The notes below the pieces were generated by a model, which made no database searches, was not told where the DNA came from, and worked only from the letters and a program-made list of their open reading frames with translations. The translations under genes were made by a program, and so were the position numbers. This document shows, piece by piece, positions 22,023 to 29,723 of a stretch of 30,204 nt of DNA. Position 1 is the stretch's first letter, and each line of letters begins with the position of its first letter. The stretch is from UBA4675 sp964601265 (lineage in GTDB: Bacteria > Bacillota > Clostridia > Christensenellales > Borkfalkiaceae), in contig CAZRMT010000009.1 of the NCBI GenBank assembly GCA_964601265.1, positions 1-30,204 on the forward strand. The letters run 5' to 3'.

Positions 22023-24738
22023 CGAAAATCAACAAGCGGTAATCGAAGATAAATATAACAATATAATTTTATATGCGGGTGCGGGTACGGGAAAAACTTT
22101 TACCGTTGCCAATAAAGTTGCGTATTATATAAATAACGGAATTTGTAAATCTAACGAAATACTTTGCCTTACCTTTACCGTAAAAGCGTGTAACGAGCTT
22201 TTAGACGAAATAGACAAGCTTTGCAAAAGTCGTGACGTAACGGTCAAAACCATACATAGTTTTTGTTATAAGATTTTAAAAGAGCATAGTTACGATTTAA
22301 CCGATAAATACGTATCGCCCGATATTTGCGACGAAGTCGACACCGAAAATATTTTGCAAGACAAAATTTTGCCACGGTTAAACGAAGTTTCTTTTATCGA
22401 TATTTTAAAAAATCGGGGAGCAAAACGAACGCTGGATTGGCTTAAAGGGCAAGACGTGGTTTATTTAAACAATAAGCTGTATTTTTGCTTAAAAAACGGG
22501 CAAGAGTATTTTCTGATTAGTTACGACGGGAGAACGCTTAAATCGGCTGACGATGAGTTTATACACGGTAAAAGCGGGCTTATTTGCCCGCAATGTAAGT
22601 CAAAACAAAAAAAACAAGGAAATTTTTGCGAAGTTTGTTCTTACGACCTACGGGAATACGTTCCCAAGTTTGAGGTAAAAACTCCCGCTTTACGCCCTTT
22701 CGTGTCGTTTATAAAGAGAAATAGAGCCATATTGAATTTTTATAGCGGTAACGATATATATGATTATCAAAGAGTTTTCGATTATTTCTATAAAAACGAT
22801 AGAGAAAAAATAGAAAGATTACTTTGTTATAAGGATTCTTCTTACAATAAAAAGATACTCGATTTTAACTTTATCAACGCAATGATAAAGTATTGCGGTT
22901 TTTTTATAAAAGAATATAACGATTATTTGGTGAGCGTAAACGAACTCGATTACGACGATTTAATAGTAAAAACTTATGAATTGTTTAACGACGAACATTT
23001 TTCTTGTCCCGAATATAAATTTATCGTCATTGACGAAATGCAAGATACAAGCGAATTAGAGTATTCCGTAATAAGCAAACTTTTTTCTGCTCAAGTTATG
23101 TTGTGCGGAGATATTAACCAATCCATTTACGGTTGGCGTGGCGCAAAGCCTAAAGAAATATTGATTGATTTTAAAGAGAATTTTTCGGTAAAAGAATACT
23201 TTTTAAATAAAAATTATCGTTCAAATAAGAATTTGTTTGAGTTTGGGGATAAATTTTTAAAAGGTGCGTTAAACGAAAAAAAGGAATCGTTAGCCGTATC
23301 TTCCGCAATAGGAGATAAGCCGACTATAAAAAAATGCGATAATATAGTAGGGGAGGCAAAATATATTTATTCCGAATGTGAAAAGTGTGTCGGCAGTAAA
23401 GCCGTTTTGGTTAGAACAAACTACTACGCTAAACGACTTTATGAAAAAATCGACGAAATAGACGGAGATTTAACTTTTTCTTCGGTTGAAGAAGAGCAAA
23501 ATTTATTAAAGAGTAAAATCGTAAAACAATTTGTTAGTTTTTTAAAAATAACGGTTAATCCCAATGATAAATTTACACTTGATAAATTGTTTGTGGATTT
23601 AATTCCAAACGTCGGAGAAGCAAGCATCGATAAAATCAATTTGCCTTTGCTAGGCGTTGACAGTACCGTGTTTTTACGTAAAGAAATTTACTCGGGTAGC
23701 GACGTTTACGGCGAGCTTATATCTGCTTACGAAAATAAACGAATTGCCGTATTCGATATCGAAACGAGTTCTTTGGATATTGACGAAACGGAGCTTTTGC
23801 AATTATCCGCAATTAGAGGCGACGGAAAAATCTTTAATAGGTTTATTAAAAATAAAAAACCGTTAAATGACGACGTGGTAAAAGTTCATGGAATTACGGA
23901 AGAGTATTTATCGGAAAACGGAGAAGAGTTAGGGGTTGTTTTAAAAGATTTTGCCTGTTTTGTAAAAGATTTCGTTTTAGTGGGGCATAATTCAGCCAAT
24001 TTCGACATTAAAGTTTTAGAGCGTTTATACAATGAAGAAAGTATTTCTTTTTCTTTCGTTAACCATTATGACACACTTATTTTATCTAAAAAAATAATAA
24101 AAGACGTAAAAAATTATAAATTATCCACTCTTTGCGATAGATTATCCATTATAAACTTAAAAGCACACGACGCTTTTTACGACGTGGAAGCAACCTTAAA
24201 AGTGCACGAATACGTTGTTAATAACTTAAAACAAACAAAATTACCAAGAGGCATAATTATTAATAAAAATAAAGATAAATTCGAAGATTTTGCAACTTTT
24301 TATGATAATTTGAAAATTCAAAACACGTCTGATTTTATAAGTAACTTAATTGACTATTTGTTAAAAAGAAATTACGTTGACGACGTTGCGTACGTGGCTG
24401 ATTTAAACAAGCTTAAACGTTTTAGTAAAAAAATCGACAAACGATTACCTTTGTTGGAAGCTATAACAAAATTCTTAAAAGATAGCGACGAAAAAAGCCG
24501 ATTTAACGAAACTATTCCTATTTTAACCGTTCATCAAGCAAAGGGTATGGAATTCGATAACGTTTTTATTGCGGGATTAGACGATTTTACCTTCCCCGAC
24601 GACGGTGTTATGGGCGAACAGAGAAGGGTGTTTTACGTAGCTATTAGTAGAGCGAAGAAAAAACTTTACGTGACTTTTTGCGATAAAAACGCTTTTGGTG
24701 GTAAAATTTTACCCTCAGAGCTTTTAAAATACGTTTAA
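22012..24738 (+). CDS. UvrD/PcrA-type helicase with internal zinc ribbon and internal DEDDh (DnaQ-like) exonuclease
   Basis: This 908-aa SF1 helicase has Q-motif region DENQQAVI, Walker A GAGTGKT (K28), LTFTVKAC (Ia), TIHSF (Ib), Walker B VIDEMQDTS (D341, E342), GDINQSIYGWRGA (III), LNKNYRS (IV), TVHQAKGMEFD (V, from residue 840) and VAISRAK (VI, R880). Two modules are inserted. A zinc ribbon CPQC...CEVC (C192, C195, C206, C209) lies in the 1B region. A complete DEDDh exonuclease (about 575-735) lies between motifs IV and V, with D582 and E584 (FDIET), HNSANFD (H659, D665), H719 and D724 (HDAFYD). It probably unwinds DNA and trims 3' ends in repair; this is inferred. It overlaps the HAD gene by 11 bases. 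Confidence 0.9.
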   Translation: MRPDENQQAVIEDKYNNIILYAGAGTGKTFTVANKVAYYINNGICKSNEILCLTFTVKACNELLDEIDKLCKSRDVTVKTIHSFCYKILKEHSYDLTDKYVSPDICDEVDTENILQDKILPRLNEVSFIDILKNRGAKRTLDWLKGQDVVYLNNKLYFCLKNGQEYFLISYDGRTLKSADDEFIHGKSGLICPQCKSKQKKQGNFCEVCSYDLREYVPKFEVKTPALRPFVSFIKRNRAILNFYSGNDIYDYQRVFDYFYKNDREKIERLLCYKDSSYNKKILDFNFINAMIKYCGFFIKEYNDYLVSVNELDYDDLIVKTYELFNDEHFSCPEYKFIVIDEMQDTSELEYSVISKLFSAQVMLCGDINQSIYGWRGAKPKEILIDFKENFSVKEYFLNKNYRSNKNLFEFGDKFLKGALNEKKESLAVSSAIGDKPTIKKCDNIVGEAKYIYSECEKCVGSKAVLVRTNYYAKRLYEKIDEIDGDLTFSSVEEEQNLLKSKIVKQFVSFLKITVNPNDKFTLDKLFVDLIPNVGEASIDKINLPLLGVDSTVFLRKEIYSGSDVYGELISAYENKRIAVFDIETSSLDIDETELLQLSAIRGDGKIFNRFIKNKKPLNDDVVKVHGITEEYLSENGEELGVVLKDFACFVKDFVLVGHNSANFDIKVLERLYNEESISFSFVNHYDTLILSKKIIKDVKNYKLSTLCDRLSIINLKAHDAFYDVEATLKVHEYVVNNLKQTKLPRGIIINKNKDKFEDFATFYDNLKIQNTSDFISNLIDYLLKRNYVDDVAYVADLNKLKRFSKKIDKRLPLLEAITKFLKDSDEKSRFNETIPILTVHQAKGMEFDNVFIAGLDDFTFPDDGVMGEQRRVFYVAISRAKKKLYVTFCDKNAFGGKILPSELLKYV

Positions 24739-24853
24739 TTTTTCAATTTTTTTATTGCTGAAATTTATATTAAAATGTCGTATTTTGTATAAAATTTTAT
24801 ACCTTTTTACGATTTAAGAAAATTTTTTTTCGAAATTTTTTTTAAAATTGCTA

Positions 24854-24882
24854 TTGAAATTTTTTGAGGCATAATATATAAT
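24854..24882 (+). promoter_or_regulatory. Promoter of the SGNH lipoprotein gene
   Basis: TTGAAA (24854-24859), 17 bases, consensus TATAAT (24877-24882). Transcription should begin near 24889, which excludes the ATG at 24884 and supports the GTG at 24911 as the start codon. Confidence 0.8.
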
Positions 24883-24910
24883 AATGAAAAAAAATAGGAG
24901 GAAAATTCTT

Positions 24911-27900
24911 GTGAAAAAGTCTTTGAAGATTTTTTTGATTTTGGTTCTCGCGCTAATGCTTTCGCTATCTTTAGTGGCGTGCGGTTCGGGAAACAAAAAT
25001 AATTCCGGGGATAACCAGCAAGAACAGCCCGAAAATTCGTATCACGTAAACGTCGGTTCATACGAAAACGGTTCTGTTACCATTTTTGCAGGTGGAGCCC
25101 AAAAGGAAAACGGGGACTATATCGAGAGTGGTGTTAACGTTACCATCGAAATGAGAGCTAACGATAATTTTGTTGTTTCTCACTTAACGATTTCCGAGCT
25201 CAATGTAGACAAAACCTACAATTCAAAAACGGAAAACTACGATTTTACTATGCCTAGTAGCGACGTTAACGTTTCCGTAATATTCGGAACGCCTTCGACT
25301 AGTACTTATTCTGTAACCACGTCTAACCCCACGGGAGGAAAGGTAACTGTCAATAAATCGACGGCTGCTCAAGGCGAAACCGTTACGCTTAGCAATACGC
25401 CCGATACGGGATATAAATTCGTAAACTACGTGGTTAACGGTAAAACGCAAACGTCAAACACGTTTACAATGCCAAACGGCGCTGTAACGGTAACGGCTAA
25501 TTTTAGCAAAATCCAATACAACGTAAGTGTTACTAATCCTACAGGCGGAAAGATTACCGTTGATAAGACTACCGCAACTTACGGAGAAAAAGTAACGCTT
25601 TCTAATACTCCCGACAGCAATTATAAGTTTGCCAACTATATTGTTAACGGAAAGGCTCAAACGGCTAATACGTTTAGTATGCCTGCGTCTAACGTAACCG
25701 TTAGCGGAGCGTTTACCGAAATTACTTACAACGTAACTGTTAAAACGGGTTCTAACGGAAGCGTAACTGCTAGCGCTAGTTCGATAGGCGTAGGAAAGAC
25801 GGTAACCTTAACCGTTAAACCTAGCGGCGGATACGTTTTAACGTCGTTAAAGGTTGACGGTACCGAGTGTGTAAGTTCTGTTAAAAACAATACTTATACT
25901 TTCCAAATGCCTTCTCACAACGTAGAAGTAACTTATGCTTTCACCAAAGTTTATAACGTTTCTACTTCGGCTGTAACAAACGGAAAGATTTCCGTAAGCG
26001 CTACAAGCGTTGTTTATAATTCAACCGTAACGGTTATCGCAACGCCGGATAATAATTACGTTTGTGAAGAAATAACGATAGCTTATGGAAGTACTACTAA
26101 AAAATTAGACGTTAATAGCAATAAGGCAACCTTTACTATGCCTAATCAAGACGTTGTTGTTTCCGCTAAGTTTGTCGCTAAAGATTCAAGAGAGTACGTA
26201 AGCCATATGTTACTCGGTGACTCTTATACGGATACTGCGTTCTATAACGATTTCTATTCCGATTTCTCGGCTGTGTCTGCCGCTAAAGATATAGGTATCG
26301 GCGGAACGCAAGTACCTCAATGGATAACCGGTTTAACGGGAACCATTACACAATTTGGATCAACGCACGAATTAAAGGTTAAAGATAAATATAACGTTTC
26401 TAACTTTATCTTCCACATCGGTGTAAACGATATCGACGGCGGAACGGCAAAAGAAACCGTTGTTGAAAATCTTAAAACTTTGTTTACCGAATATCATAAC
26501 GCATATCCTAACGCTAAGATTTATTGGATTTCGATGAGTCTTAACACGATGTTTGCTTCGTCTCACACTAACGACTACATTTACGTTAACAACCAAATGA
26601 AGTCTTATATGAGTTCGGTAAGTTACCTTGAATATATAGACACTTGCTCGGTAATGTTCCCCGACAATCAACCCGTTGCCGACTGGTTCGCAGACGGATT
26701 ACATTTCAATCCCGACGGTTACGATACTTGGGGTGCGTTAATCTTAAAAGCAATAGGTTACCCGAAAGAAGTTGGCGGAAGCTTCGGTCAAGCGGGAAAT
26801 TATTATTCTTCTGCAACCTTTAAAGCAAATTCCGACGGTTCTATTTCAAATACTACCGCAACTAGAGGAGAACAAAACTTGTGGTTTAACGGCGTTTATG
26901 CCGATAACGCTTATGCGGAGATGTCTGTAACCGTTAAAGAAATCAAAAACAGTGATAAGGCTCCTAAATTCGGTATGTCTATTAAGACTGCTACCAATCA
27001 CGTATTCTTCTGGATTGATGCGACTAACTTAACGGGCACGGGAGTAGGTGTAACTTATAGAACGCCCGTAACCTTAGATGGCGGATATCAAGCTTCTAAC
27101 AATTGGAACTGGAGTGTTCCGCTTAACGGTTCTATTAGTTCTGGTTATAAGGATAATTCATATATTAAACTCGGATTGTTAAAGTCGGGTAGCGACTTAT
27201 TCTTCTACGTTGACGACGTACTCGTTAACTCAATTAGCGTTCTTGACGGTGTAGATGGTTCTGCTGCAATAGGATTAACTTTATTTAACCTCAACGTTAA
27301 CATAAAGAATTATTCCGTAACGACCAATATTGCGTCTAAACTCAATTCGCTCGATTCTGCCGCAAAGGTTAGAATGGAAACAGGTTTTGACGGGTATACG
27401 ATTAGCGGTAACACCGTTACCAATACGACTTCCATAAACGAGAGTTCCGCTTGGGTTTCCGGATTAAATCACTCTAAATTCTATTTCGAAACCGAAATGA
27501 CTTTAAATAGTGTTCTTAATAACGACACGGCTCCTAAAGGAGGTATCACGGTTAACCTTGCGGGCGTTGGAACGTTGTTATTCTATATTGACTCTTTAAA
27601 TAATGCTGACGTATCTTTTGGATCAAATGCTTGGGTTGGTATAGTTTATAGACCTAACGGCGGAAATTGGGACTGGGATCATACATCGATTTCTTACGTA
27701 AGAGGCTTACAATATACGAACGGTTCTTACGCTAAACTCGGATTATACAAGAACGGAAGTAAGTTTATATTTACCGTAAACGGCTCTGCTATTTTGGAAA
27801 CTAACCAATATACGGGCTTTAGCGGAAACGTAAACGTTGGCGTAATGGTATTCAACCTTGCTTTCACCGCTAAAAACTGTAGCGTTGTTCTTTCCAATAG

Positions 27901-28450
27901 TGCTTTAGATAGAATGATGACCGCTCGTAAGATGACCGACGATATTACCGTTGACGGTAACATAACCGAATGGGGAACGCATAACGCTAACTCCTATCAA
28001 GCATATTCTACCGACGGCAGAGGCTTTAAGGTTTACGCCTTTATGGGTAAAAACGCTATCTACGTTGCATACGAAATTAAGTCCAACACTTACGTAACTA
28101 ATGCTTCTACTTGGTTTGAGAATACCAACGTTGAAATGTATATTACAAACGGAGGCGGAGCAGAGCAGTTGTTCGCATCCGTTAACGGACAGGTACGTAG
28201 CGTTAAATCGTTTGCGTTTAAGTCTACTACCAGCGGATCGCTGAAAGTTACCACTGTTGAATTAGCCATTTCGTATAATGCAACCGTAACTACAACGGGA
28301 ACAGAACAATCCATAGCAATGGGATTTGCTTGTCGTCCGGGTAGTGAAGTTGGCACGGGCATGTGCGAAGGAGCTGATGGTGTCTGGTGGTGCGGACCTA
28401 ATCACGCAACAGGTCTTAAAACTTCTCTTAATTCCACAGGAATTATTTAA
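24911..28450 (+). CDS. Large modular surface lipoprotein: InlB-like B repeats, SGNH/GDSL hydrolase, beta-sandwich pair, CBM9-like domain
   Basis: The start is GTG with AGGAGG (24896-24901) nine bases upstream, giving 1179 aa. The signal peptide ends in the lipobox LVAC (C24), followed by a Gly/Asn/Gln linker, so it is a cell-surface lipoprotein. Residues about 42-425 hold five divergent InlB B-type repeats (starting near 42, 133, 203, 273, 348). Residues about 430-620 form an SGNH hydrolase with LLGDSYTD (nucleophile S438), GVND (N506) and DGLHFNPDGY (D595, H598). Two related beta-sandwich modules follow (about 625-810 and 830-1000), then a CBM9-like region (ITVDGNITEWG, from about 1011). It likely de-esterifies an extracellular glycan, perhaps by removing acetyl groups. 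It has its own promoter and no sortase motif. Confidence 0.85.
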   Translation: MKKSLKIFLILVLALMLSLSLVACGSGNKNNSGDNQQEQPENSYHVNVGSYENGSVTIFAGGAQKENGDYIESGVNVTIEMRANDNFVVSHLTISELNVDKTYNSKTENYDFTMPSSDVNVSVIFGTPSTSTYSVTTSNPTGGKVTVNKSTAAQGETVTLSNTPDTGYKFVNYVVNGKTQTSNTFTMPNGAVTVTANFSKIQYNVSVTNPTGGKITVDKTTATYGEKVTLSNTPDSNYKFANYIVNGKAQTANTFSMPASNVTVSGAFTEITYNVTVKTGSNGSVTASASSIGVGKTVTLTVKPSGGYVLTSLKVDGTECVSSVKNNTYTFQMPSHNVEVTYAFTKVYNVSTSAVTNGKISVSATSVVYNSTVTVIATPDNNYVCEEITIAYGSTTKKLDVNSNKATFTMPNQDVVVSAKFVAKDSREYVSHMLLGDSYTDTAFYNDFYSDFSAVSAAKDIGIGGTQVPQWITGLTGTITQFGSTHELKVKDKYNVSNFIFHIGVNDIDGGTAKETVVENLKTLFTEYHNAYPNAKIYWISMSLNTMFASSHTNDYIYVNNQMKSYMSSVSYLEYIDTCSVMFPDNQPVADWFADGLHFNPDGYDTWGALILKAIGYPKEVGGSFGQAGNYYSSATFKANSDGSISNTTATRGEQNLWFNGVYADNAYAEMSVTVKEIKNSDKAPKFGMSIKTATNHVFFWIDATNLTGTGVGVTYRTPVTLDGGYQASNNWNWSVPLNGSISSGYKDNSYIKLGLLKSGSDLFFYVDDVLVNSISVLDGVDGSAAIGLTLFNLNVNIKNYSVTTNIASKLNSLDSAAKVRMETGFDGYTISGNTVTNTTSINESSAWVSGLNHSKFYFETEMTLNSVLNNDTAPKGGITVNLAGVGTLLFYIDSLNNADVSFGSNAWVGIVYRPNGGNWDWDHTSISYVRGLQYTNGSYAKLGLYKNGSKFIFTVNGSAILETNQYTGFSGNVNVGVMVFNLAFTAKNCSVVLSNSALDRMMTARKMTDDITVDGNITEWGTHNANSYQAYSTDGRGFKVYAFMGKNAIYVAYEIKSNTYVTNASTWFENTNVEMYITNGGGAEQLFASVNGQVRSVKSFAFKSTTSGSLKVTTVELAISYNATVTTTGTEQSIAMGFACRPGSEVGTGMCEGADGVWWCGPNHATGLKTSLNSTGII

Positions 28451-28470
28451 GACGTTTTAACTTATAAAAC

Positions 28471-28502
28471 TATAACGGCTTTGGCTTTCCAAAGCCGTTA
28501 TA
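28471..28502 (+). terminator. Terminator hairpin of the SGNH lipoprotein gene
   Basis: TATAACGGCTTTGG (28471-28484) pairs perfectly over 14 bp with CCAAAGCCGTTATA (28489-28502) around CTTT. The following bases are TATATTGATT, so the T-run is poor, but the stem is strong and well placed after the stop. Confidence 0.75.
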
Positions 28503-28521
28503 TATATTGATTAGGATTTTT

Positions 28522-28560
28522 AACAAAAATAACGGCTTGAAAAGAGCCGTTATTTTTGTT
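28522..28560. terminator. Bidirectional terminator hairpin
   Basis: AACAAAAATAACGGCT (28522-28537) and AGCCGTTATTTTTGTT (28545-28560) form a perfect 16-bp stem with a seven-base loop and T-runs on either strand. It serves the lipoprotein gene (plus) and the small gene ending at 28566 (minus). Its core ATAACGGCT repeats that of the hairpin at 28471. Confidence 0.88.
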
Positions 28561-28565
28561 TTTAA

Positions 28566-28721
28566 TTAGTCGTCTAATTCGTAAAAGTATTCGCTCGATT
28601 GCGTAGGAGGAAGTCTGTTTCCTTCCTCGCACGAAATAACGTCAAGCGTTTTACCGCTTGCGTCAACAACTCTGTACTGACAACTACAAGGGGCTATATC
28701 GCCCGGATTAAATCTTCTCAT
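28566..28721 (-). CDS. Small protein resembling YjzC (51 aa)
   Basis: I set the start at the ATG at 28721 (minus strand), preceded by AAAGGAG (complement of 28726-28732) four bases upstream. An in-frame ATG at 28775 lacks a ribosome site. The 51-aa product begins MRRFNPGDIAPCSCQYRVVD and continues GKTL...EEGNRLPPTQ. The pattern F-x-P-G-x-x-A-P-x-x-x-x-Y near the start and a G-[ND]-x-[FL]-P-P-T element later resembles YjzC-type small proteins of unknown function, but the match is by eye and only partial. Cysteines occur at 12, 14 and 31. It is followed by a good terminator. A hairpin covers part of the ribosome site. Confidence 0.62.
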   Translation of the reverse strand: MRRFNPGDIAPCSCQYRVVDASGKTLDVISCEEGNRLPPTQSSEYFYELDD

Positions 28722-28727
28722 ACAACT

Positions 28728-28747
28728 CCTTTGTCTTTTTGACAAGG
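28728..28747 (-). promoter_or_regulatory. Hairpin overlapping the ribosome site of the small YjzC-like gene
   Basis: In the transcript, CCTTGTC pairs with GACAA(A)GG around AAAAA, with one bulged A. The 3' arm includes the AAGG of the AAAGGAG ribosome site, so folding would lower initiation. Confidence 0.4.
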
Positions 28748-28834
28748 ATAGTATGGGTATTAAACGATATTTCATTCAATAAAAACCAAGTTAAAAAAAT
28801 TTTTATTTTTTTTAGAAAATATTTTGAAAAATCG

Positions 28835-28863
28835 TTGACAAAATCCTCAGAATATTATATTAT
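28835..28863 (+). promoter_or_regulatory. Promoter of the tRNA array
   Basis: Consensus TTGACA (28835-28840), 17 bases, TATTAT (28858-28863), 19 bases before the first tRNA. No other promoter was seen within the array, so one transcript likely carries all six tRNAs. Confidence 0.8.
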
Positions 28864-28882
28864 ATACTAGCATTGTGAGTAG

Positions 28883-28959
28883 CGGGGTGTAGCGCAGTTT
28901 GGTAGCGCACGTGGTTTGGGACCATGGGGTCGGGAGTTCGAGTCTCTTCACCCCGACCA
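28883..28959 (+). tRNA. tRNA-Pro (anticodon TGG)
   Basis: The acceptor stem CGGGGTG/CACCCCG, D stem GCGC/GCGC, anticodon stem CGTGG/CCATG with loop TTTGGGA (anticodon TGG), TTCGAGT in the T loop and encoded CCA all fold normally in 77 bases. It is the first gene of the six-tRNA array. Confidence 0.95.
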
Positions 28960-28982
28960 AATACAAAACACCTTTTATATAA

Positions 28983-29059
28983 GGGCCTTTAGCTCAGTTG
29001 GTTAGAGCGGTCGGCTCATAACCGATTGGTCCGCGGTTCGAGTCCGTGAAGGCCCACCA
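28983..29059 (+). tRNA. tRNA-Met (anticodon CAT, elongator type)
   Basis: The acceptor stem GGGCCTT/AAGGCCC, D arm AGCTCAGTTGGTTAGAGC, anticodon loop CTCATAA (CAT), T loop TTCGAGT and CCA encoded fit in 77 bases. A paired first base and no run of three G-C pairs in the anticodon stem argue against the initiator. tRNA-Ile with a lysidine-modified CAT remains possible but less likely. Confidence 0.88.
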
Positions 29060-29082
29060 TTCAACTAAATATAATTTTTTAC

Positions 29083-29159
29083 GGCCTGGTAGTTCAGTTG
29101 GTTAGAACGCTAGCCTGTCACGCTAGAGGTCCGGGGTTCGAATCCCCGTCAGGTCGCCA
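29083..29159 (+). tRNA. tRNA-Asp (anticodon GTC)
   Basis: The acceptor stem GGCCTGG/TCAGGTC has two wobble pairs, and the anticodon stem CTAGC/GCTAG has loop CTGTCAC (GTC). The T arm is CCGGG/CCCCG type with TTCGAAT, the discriminator is G and CCA is encoded. Confidence 0.94.
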
Positions 29160-29191
29160 TTTAAAAAATTTGGGGAGATGTTAAGTCATTT

Positions 29192-29267
29192 GCCTCGGTA
29201 GCTCAGTAGGTAGAGCAGGGGACTGAAAATCCCCGTGTCGGTGGTTCGATTCCGCCCCGAGGCACCA
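29192..29267 (+). tRNA. tRNA-Phe (anticodon GAA)
   Basis: The acceptor stem GCCTCGG/CCGAGGC, anticodon stem GGGGA/TCCCC with loop CTGAAAA (GAA), T loop TTCGATT and CCA encoded fit in 76 bases. Confidence 0.95.
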
Positions 29268-29299
29268 TTTTTTTTGCCAAAAAAAGGAGCTTATAACTT

Positions 29300-29375
29300 G
29301 CTGGTGTAGCTCAATCGGTAGAGCAGCTGATTTGTAATCAGCAGGTTGTGGGTTCGAGTCCAATCACCAGCTCCA
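29300..29375 (+). tRNA. tRNA-Thr (anticodon TGT)
   Basis: The acceptor stem GCTGGTG/CACCAGC, anticodon stem GCTGA/TCAGC with loop TTTGTAA (TGT), T loop TTCGAGT, discriminator T and CCA encoded fit in 76 bases. Confidence 0.95.
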
Positions 29376-29388
29376 TTTAATTTAATAC

Positions 29389-29473
<85 letters not shown>

Positions 29474-29474
29474 G

Positions 29475-29508
29475 AAAAAATCACTTAGCTTTAGCTAAGT
29501 GATTTTTT
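29475..29508 (+). terminator. Terminator of the tRNA array
   Basis: AAAAAATCACTTAGCT (29475-29490) and AGCTAAGTGATTTTTT (29493-29508) form a perfect inverted repeat, giving a strong stem with a T-run. It directly follows tRNA-Tyr. Confidence 0.95.
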
Positions 29509-29700
29509 CAACTAAGTGTGCCACTTGGCACGAGAAGTACACTTTGTGTGTGAAGAGATGCAAGCATCGTGAAGTATCGTTGGCGAGATTGATACACTTA
29601 ACTTCACTTCGTGCGTATGTACGAAACTTCACTATGCCTTGAGACATAACTTCGGTCAAGGCAAAGCCTTGTGCTTCACTAAAAAACTTAAATTTATAGT
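29509..29700 (+). ncRNA. Highly structured leader of the S23-type gene (candidate IVS-like RNA)
   Basis: This spacer is packed with short inverted repeats: GTGCC/GGCAC near 29519-29531, GATGC-AA-GCATC near 29557-29568, GTATC/GATAC near 29574-29595, and GCCTTGA (29636-29642) with TCAAGGC (29656-29662). CAAGGC (29657-29662) can instead pair with GCCTTG (29666-29671). CTTCACT occurs three times (29602, 29627, 29674) and its reverse GTGAAG twice (29550, 29569). There is no ORF. It resembles the structured sequence accompanying S23/IVS-type four-helix-bundle genes; a function is not known. Confidence 0.5.
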
Positions 29701-29723
29701 AATTTTATTAAGGAGAAATAATT

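Noticed and set aside
24884..24913. Earlier ATG start for the SGNH lipoprotein at 24884
   Set aside because: It lies two bases after a TATAAT box, upstream of the expected transcript start, and has no ribosome site; the GTG at 24911 follows AGGAGG.
25307..26186. Regular 210-base spacing of repeats, considered as a CRISPR or DNA-level tandem repeat
   Set aside because: The similarity is at protein level with diverged synonymous sites; these are InlB-like protein repeats, not a CRISPR array or recent DNA duplication.
28776..28834. AT-rich stretch before the tRNA promoter, considered as an UP element or origin
   Set aside because: A/T richness is general in this genome's spacers and no DnaA boxes or phased tracts were seen.
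29181..29363. 60-codon minus-strand ORF across the tRNA array
   Set aside because: It is the antisense reading of tRNA-Phe and tRNA-Thr, a well-known false ORF type; the tRNAs explain the sequence fully.
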